The position numbers were made by a program, and so were the translations under genes. Shown here piece after piece: positions 6,252-8,466 of a stretch of DNA of 8,466 nt (positions are counted from its first letter, which is position 1; each line of letters opens with the position of its first letter). Origin of the DNA: Betaproteobacteria bacterium RBG_16_58_11 (GTDB lineage Bacteria; Pseudomonadota; Gammaproteobacteria; Burkholderiales; Thiobacteraceae). The stretch is from assembly GCA_001770235.1 (NCBI GenBank), contig MEQN01000080.1:1-8466 (forward strand), read 5' to 3'. Under the pieces are notes generated by a model, which worked only from the letters and a program-made list of their open reading frames with translations, ran no database searches and was not told the DNA's origin.

Positions 6252-6410
6252 ATGCGCACTCTTCTCATCATATTGGCCCTTGGCCTCGGGCTGCAAGCTT
6301 GCGGTTTAAAAGGCCCGCTGGTGCTTCCCGCGCCCGCTGCGCAATCCGCGCCGAGCAGTCAAACCACCCCTGCCAGCCCATCTGACTCCGCTCAGGATAT
6401 AAAGAAGTGA
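6252..6410 (+). CDS. lptM: Small lipoprotein LptM (YifL-type), LPS-transport maturation factor
   Basis: This is a 52-residue outer-membrane lipoprotein precursor. The N-terminus MRTLLIILALGLGLQAC ends in a good lipobox (LQAC) with lipidated Cys17, and the following GLKGPL is the conserved motif of the LptM/YifL family, which assists maturation of the LptD-LptE lipopolysaccharide translocon. The rest is a low-complexity Ala/Pro/Ser/Gln tail. E. coli LptM is slightly longer (67 residues). I chose the ATG at 6252 because it puts a positively charged residue directly before the hydrophobic stretch; upstream in-frame starts would overlap cyaY. Its TGA overlaps the lysA GTG (GTGA, 6407-6410), so the pair is translationally coupled. 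lptM-lysA adjacency is common in proteobacteria. A hairpin directly precedes its start. Confidence 0.9.
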   Translation: MRTLLIILALGLGLQACGLKGPLVLPAPAAQSAPSSQTTPASPSDSAQDIKK

Positions 6411-7660
6411 ATCCGTTCGAGTACCGCGCGGGACGCCTCCACGCGGAGGATGTCCCCTTATCCGATATCGCCCAAGCGATCGGCACCCCGGCCTATGTTT
6501 ATTCGCGCCGCGCGCTGACCGAGGCATTCCAGCGCTTCGATTCGGCCTTCGCCAGCCAGCCGCATTTGTTGTGCTATGCGGCCAAGGCGAATTCCAATCT
6601 CGCCATCCTCAACCTGTTTGCCCGTTTAGGGTCAGGGTTCGATATCGTCTCCGGCGGCGAATTGCGGCGCGTGCTGGCGGCGGGCGGCCAGGCGAATAAA
6701 GTGGTGTTCTCCGGCGTGGGCAAGACTGCGGACGAAATGAAACAGGCGCTGGAAGCGGGCATTCTGTGCTTCAACGTCGAATCGGAAGCGGAATTGGAAC
6801 GGCTCAACCAAGTCGCGGGAGAGGTTGGCCGGCGCGCGCCGGTCTCGCTACGGGTCAACCCCAATGTCGATCCGAAGACGCATCCGTATATTTCCACCGG
6901 ACTCAAAGAGAGCAAGTTTGGGGTTGAGTACGGTGCGGCATTTGATCTTTACCGCCGCGCGGCTGCGATGCCCCATATCTTCGTTACCGGCATCGACTGC
7001 CATATCGGCTCCCAGATTACCGAAGTAGAACCCTTCATCGACGCCTTGGACAAAGTGCTGGCCTTGGTGGATCGCCTGACTGAGGCGGGTATCGCGCTCG
7101 CGCACCTGGATCTGGGCGGCGGTGTGGGCATCCGTTACCGGGACGAGACGCCCATCGATCTCGATCATTACGCCCAAGCAATCCAGTCGCGCTTGGCCGG
7201 ACGCAGTTTGAAACTGCTGCTCGAACCCGGTCGCGCGCTGGTCGGCAATGCCGCCTTGTTGTTGACCAAGGTCGAATATCTCAAGCCGGCTGACGGCAAG
7301 CGCTTCGCCATCGTCGATGCCGCGATGAACGACCTGATGCGCCCGGCGCTGTACGATGCCTATCACGACATCCTGCCGGTGGCGCCGCATTCCGGCGCCC
7401 AGCGCGCGTACGAGGTAGTCGGCCCGGTGTGCGAAAGTGGCGATTTTCTCGGGAAAAACCGCTATCTGGTGCTGGAAGCCGGCGACTTGCTGGCGGTGAT
7501 GTCGGCCGGCGCCTACGGCATGAGCATGAGCTCCAACTACAACGCCCGGCCGCGCGCGGCGGAGGTGATGGTGGACGGCGAGCAGCTCTTTTTGGTGCGC
7601 CGGCGCGAAGAAATCGACCAGCTCTACGCTTTGGAAGGTGTTTTACCCCCCGCTGCGTGA
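6407..7660 (+). CDS. lysA: Diaminopimelate decarboxylase
   Basis: LysA decarboxylates meso-diaminopimelate to L-lysine, the last step of the DAP pathway, using pyridoxal phosphate (fold type III, alanine racemase-like barrel plus a C-terminal beta domain). The 417 residues fit the family (about 415-420). Visible sites: TPAYVYSRRAL, the PLP lysine Lys60 in YAAKANSN, GFDIVSGGEL, VNPNVDPKTHPYISTGLKESK, His199 in CHIGSQI, GGGVGI, phosphate-loop EPGRALVG (273-280), the partner-subunit Cys342 in GPVCESGD, and AYGMSMSSNYNARPRAAEV near the C-terminus. Translation starts at GTG 6407, overlapping the lptM stop. The ATG-free overlap and the normal N-terminus MNPFEYRAGRLHAEDVPL support this start. dapF often follows lysA in proteobacteria but does not here. 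Confidence 0.98.
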   Translation: MNPFEYRAGRLHAEDVPLSDIAQAIGTPAYVYSRRALTEAFQRFDSAFASQPHLLCYAAKANSNLAILNLFARLGSGFDIVSGGELRRVLAAGGQANKVVFSGVGKTADEMKQALEAGILCFNVESEAELERLNQVAGEVGRRAPVSLRVNPNVDPKTHPYISTGLKESKFGVEYGAAFDLYRRAAAMPHIFVTGIDCHIGSQITEVEPFIDALDKVLALVDRLTEAGIALAHLDLGGGVGIRYRDETPIDLDHYAQAIQSRLAGRSLKLLLEPGRALVGNAALLLTKVEYLKPADGKRFAIVDAAMNDLMRPALYDAYHDILPVAPHSGAQRAYEVVGPVCESGDFLGKNRYLVLEAGDLLAVMSAGAYGMSMSSNYNARPRAAEVMVDGEQLFLVRRREEIDQLYALEGVLPPAA

Positions 7661-8047
7661 AAAAAATGTTGCATTCCCGCGACAAATTTATTTTTTCATC
7701 GGCAACCAGTATCGACTCAAAACCGTCTCTCGAATCCCGCGCTGGATGGGCAATTCGAGACGATGCCCCCTCCCAATAATTGGTTTCGTATCAATACTAA
7801 AGTTTTTAAGCCCTTATCCGATAACAAAAAAGTGCGGGGTATCGCACAAAAGCGCTTGTGCGCGATTACGGTGTGCAATACATTTCGCGTCACCAAGTGG
7901 CATTGCTCTCAATTGAGTCACGAAAAGTAAGAGTTGCGCGTGAGTCAATTGCGGGTCAAGGCAGTTTAGGGTGCCACTGCGGGAGTGCAGACCTTGTGGT
8001 TGTGCGCATTAATTGCTTCTCGTCACTAACTGAAAAGGAGTTTGACC
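7661..8047. other. 387 bp non-coding region between lysA and the histone-like gene
   Basis: I see no plausible gene here; the short open frames lack ribosome sites and family features. The stretch is more AT-rich than its neighbours and holds several small palindromes: TCTCGAAT/ATTCGAGA (7728-7735 and 7753-7760), CCAAT-A-ATTGG (7773-7783), the CTCAATTGAG 10-mer (7908-7917), and TGAGTCA repeated directly at 7914 and 7941. No T-run follows the first hairpin, so no lysA terminator is evident. A weak sigma-70 candidate is TTGTGC (7856-7861), 17 bp, TACATT (7879-7884). If that is the promoter, the histone-like gene has a 5' leader of about 150 nt. AAGGAG at 8035-8040 is that gene's ribosome site. 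Confidence 0.6.
7832..7862. repeat. Overlapping alternative hairpins in the leader region
   Basis: CGCAC at 7843-7847 can pair with GTGCG on either side. The upstream partner is 7832-7836 (5 bp, 6 nt loop). The downstream hairpin is better: CGCACAA (7843-7849) with TTGTGCG (7856-7862), 7 bp around a 6 nt loop. On the minus strand the first hairpin is followed directly by six T residues (complement of 7826-7831), resembling a weak intrinsic terminator for leftward transcription, although no minus-strand gene is visible to its right. Confidence 0.35.
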
Positions 8048-8365
8048 ATGGCAACAGCAAAACCAGCAGCCAAGAAAAAGCCGGCTGCGAAAAAGGCAGC
8101 AGCTAAGAAACCGGCTGCTAAAAAGAAGCCGGTAGCCAAAAAAGCGGCTGCCAAGAAGCCTGCTGCTAAAAAAGCGGCTGCCAAGAAGCCTGCTGCTAAA
8201 AAGGCTGTTGCGAAAAAGCCCGCAGCAAAAAAGCCCGCTAAGAAGGCCGCCGCTAAGAAGCCTGCTGCTAAAAAAGCTGCGCCAAAAATGGCGGCACCCG
8301 CTCCGGCTCCTATCGCTCCGGTTATTCCGAAGCCGATGGCAACCGTGGCATCTCTGCTTAAGTAA
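8048..8365 (+). CDS. Histone H1-like Lys/Ala/Pro-rich protein (AlgP-like)
   Basis: This is a 105-residue, extremely basic low-complexity protein. Residues about 4-80 are tandem pentapeptides of the type KPAAK and KAAAK, the pattern of eukaryotic histone H1 tails and of bacterial H1-like proteins such as Pseudomonas AlgP and Bordetella BpH1. These bind DNA non-specifically and are thought to shape the nucleoid. The last 25 residues switch to a Pro/Ala/Val-rich tail ending ATVASLLK. Start: ATG 8048, with AAGGAG at 8035-8040 placed 7 nt before it; a TTG six bases earlier in frame lies too close to that site. The coding DNA contains a perfect 30 bp tandem duplication (8138-8197), so copy number probably varies between strains. 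It appears to be monocistronic, with its own terminator. Its closeness to algR, algZ, argH and hemC resembles the Pseudomonas algP neighbourhood. Confidence 0.9.
   Translation: MATAKPAAKKKPAAKKAAAKKPAAKKKPVAKKAAAKKPAAKKAAAKKPAAKKAVAKKPAAKKPAKKAAAKKPAAKKAAPKMAAPAPAPIAPVIPKPMATVASLLK
8138..8197 (+). repeat. Perfect 30 bp tandem duplication within the histone-like gene
   Basis: The 30 nt unit beginning AAAAAAGCGGCTGCC at 8138 is followed at once by an identical copy at 8168; a partial copy recurs near 8255-8277. Each unit encodes ten residues (two pentapeptides). The sequence identity, including codon choice, points to recent slippage or unequal recombination. Confidence 0.9.
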
Positions 8366-8389
8366 TACTAAGCGGGTTCAAGCCTTCGG

Positions 8390-8417
8390 GCGGATGGGGG
8401 AACCCATCCGCTTTTTT
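8390..8417 (+). terminator. Rho-independent terminator of the histone-like gene
   Basis: GCGGATGGG (8390-8398) and CCCATCCGC (8403-8411) form a perfect 9 bp GC-rich stem with a GGAA loop, followed by six T residues (8412-8417). It begins 25 nt after the stop codon at 8363-8365. Confidence 0.95.
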
Positions 8418-8466
8418 CATTTGTGCGGGGCTAAATTGATCGGTGTGATGGGCGTGGAGGGCGGTG

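Noticed and set aside
6188..6271. Longer CyaY starting at 6271
   Set aside because: The extra 28 residues have no counterpart in CyaY, and the extension would overlap the lptM start on the opposite strand.
7728..7760. TCTCGAAT/ATTCGAGA hairpin as the lysA terminator
   Set aside because: The 17 nt loop is long and no T-run follows on the plus strand.
8042..8050. TTG at 8042 as the start of the histone-like gene
   Set aside because: It lies 1 nt after the AAGGAG site, too close for initiation; ATG at 8048 has 7 nt spacing.
8060..8280. Lys/Ala repeat region as a CRISPR array or sequencing artefact
   Set aside because: Repeats are contiguous without spacers, the frame stays open, and the pentapeptide pattern matches known H1-like proteins.
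1..8466. Mobile element, phage, defence or secondary-metabolite system
   Set aside because: No transposase, integrase, terminal repeats with target duplications, nuclease or biosynthetic genes are visible; all long frames are housekeeping or regulatory genes.

Overview
The window reads as ordinary bacterial chromosome, GC-rich and densely coding. It looks like a proteobacterium, most likely a betaproteobacterium (gammaproteobacteria are possible). The reasons are a divergent argH / algZ-algR pair next to hemC, the cyaY-lptM-lysA cluster, and an AlgP-type Lys/Ala/Pro histone-like protein. From memory, Pseudomonas aeruginosa carries all of these within one chromosomal neighbourhood (argH, algZ/fimS, algR, hemC, cyaY, lppL, lysA, algP), so the window looks like a compacted version of an old gene cluster.

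Layout, left to right. hemC (heme synthesis) runs off the left edge on the minus strand from a GTG start at 775. Divergent to it is a secreted thioredoxin-fold protein (830-1333). A long inverted repeat (1350-1448) separates this from algR and algZ, a LytTR response regulator and its histidine kinase on the minus strand, overlapping by ATGA. Only 29 bp separates algZ from divergent argH (last step of arginine synthesis), which is followed 9 bp later by a small SCP2-like gene. That gene meets a minus-strand MarR-family regulator tail to tail with a 2 bp gap. The regulator has an unusual four-cysteine C-terminal tail and a palindrome upstream of its start. A second long inverted repeat (5764-5855) lies between it and cyaY (frataxin). 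Divergent from cyaY is lptM (small lipoprotein), overlapping lysA (lysine synthesis) by GTGA. A 387 bp non-coding stretch then precedes a histone-H1-like gene that ends in a clear intrinsic terminator.

How the genes fit together. Most are housekeeping: tetrapyrrole, arginine and lysine biosynthesis, iron handling (frataxin), and envelope assembly (LptM). Regulation is represented by the AlgZ/AlgR pair and the MarR protein. I see no phage, insertion sequence, CRISPR array, tRNA, rRNA or defence system, and no convincing new multi-gene system. The items most worth a second look are the Cys-tailed MarR protein with its candidate operator, the two inverted repeats that share an architecture but not a sequence, and the hairpin abutting the lptM start codon.
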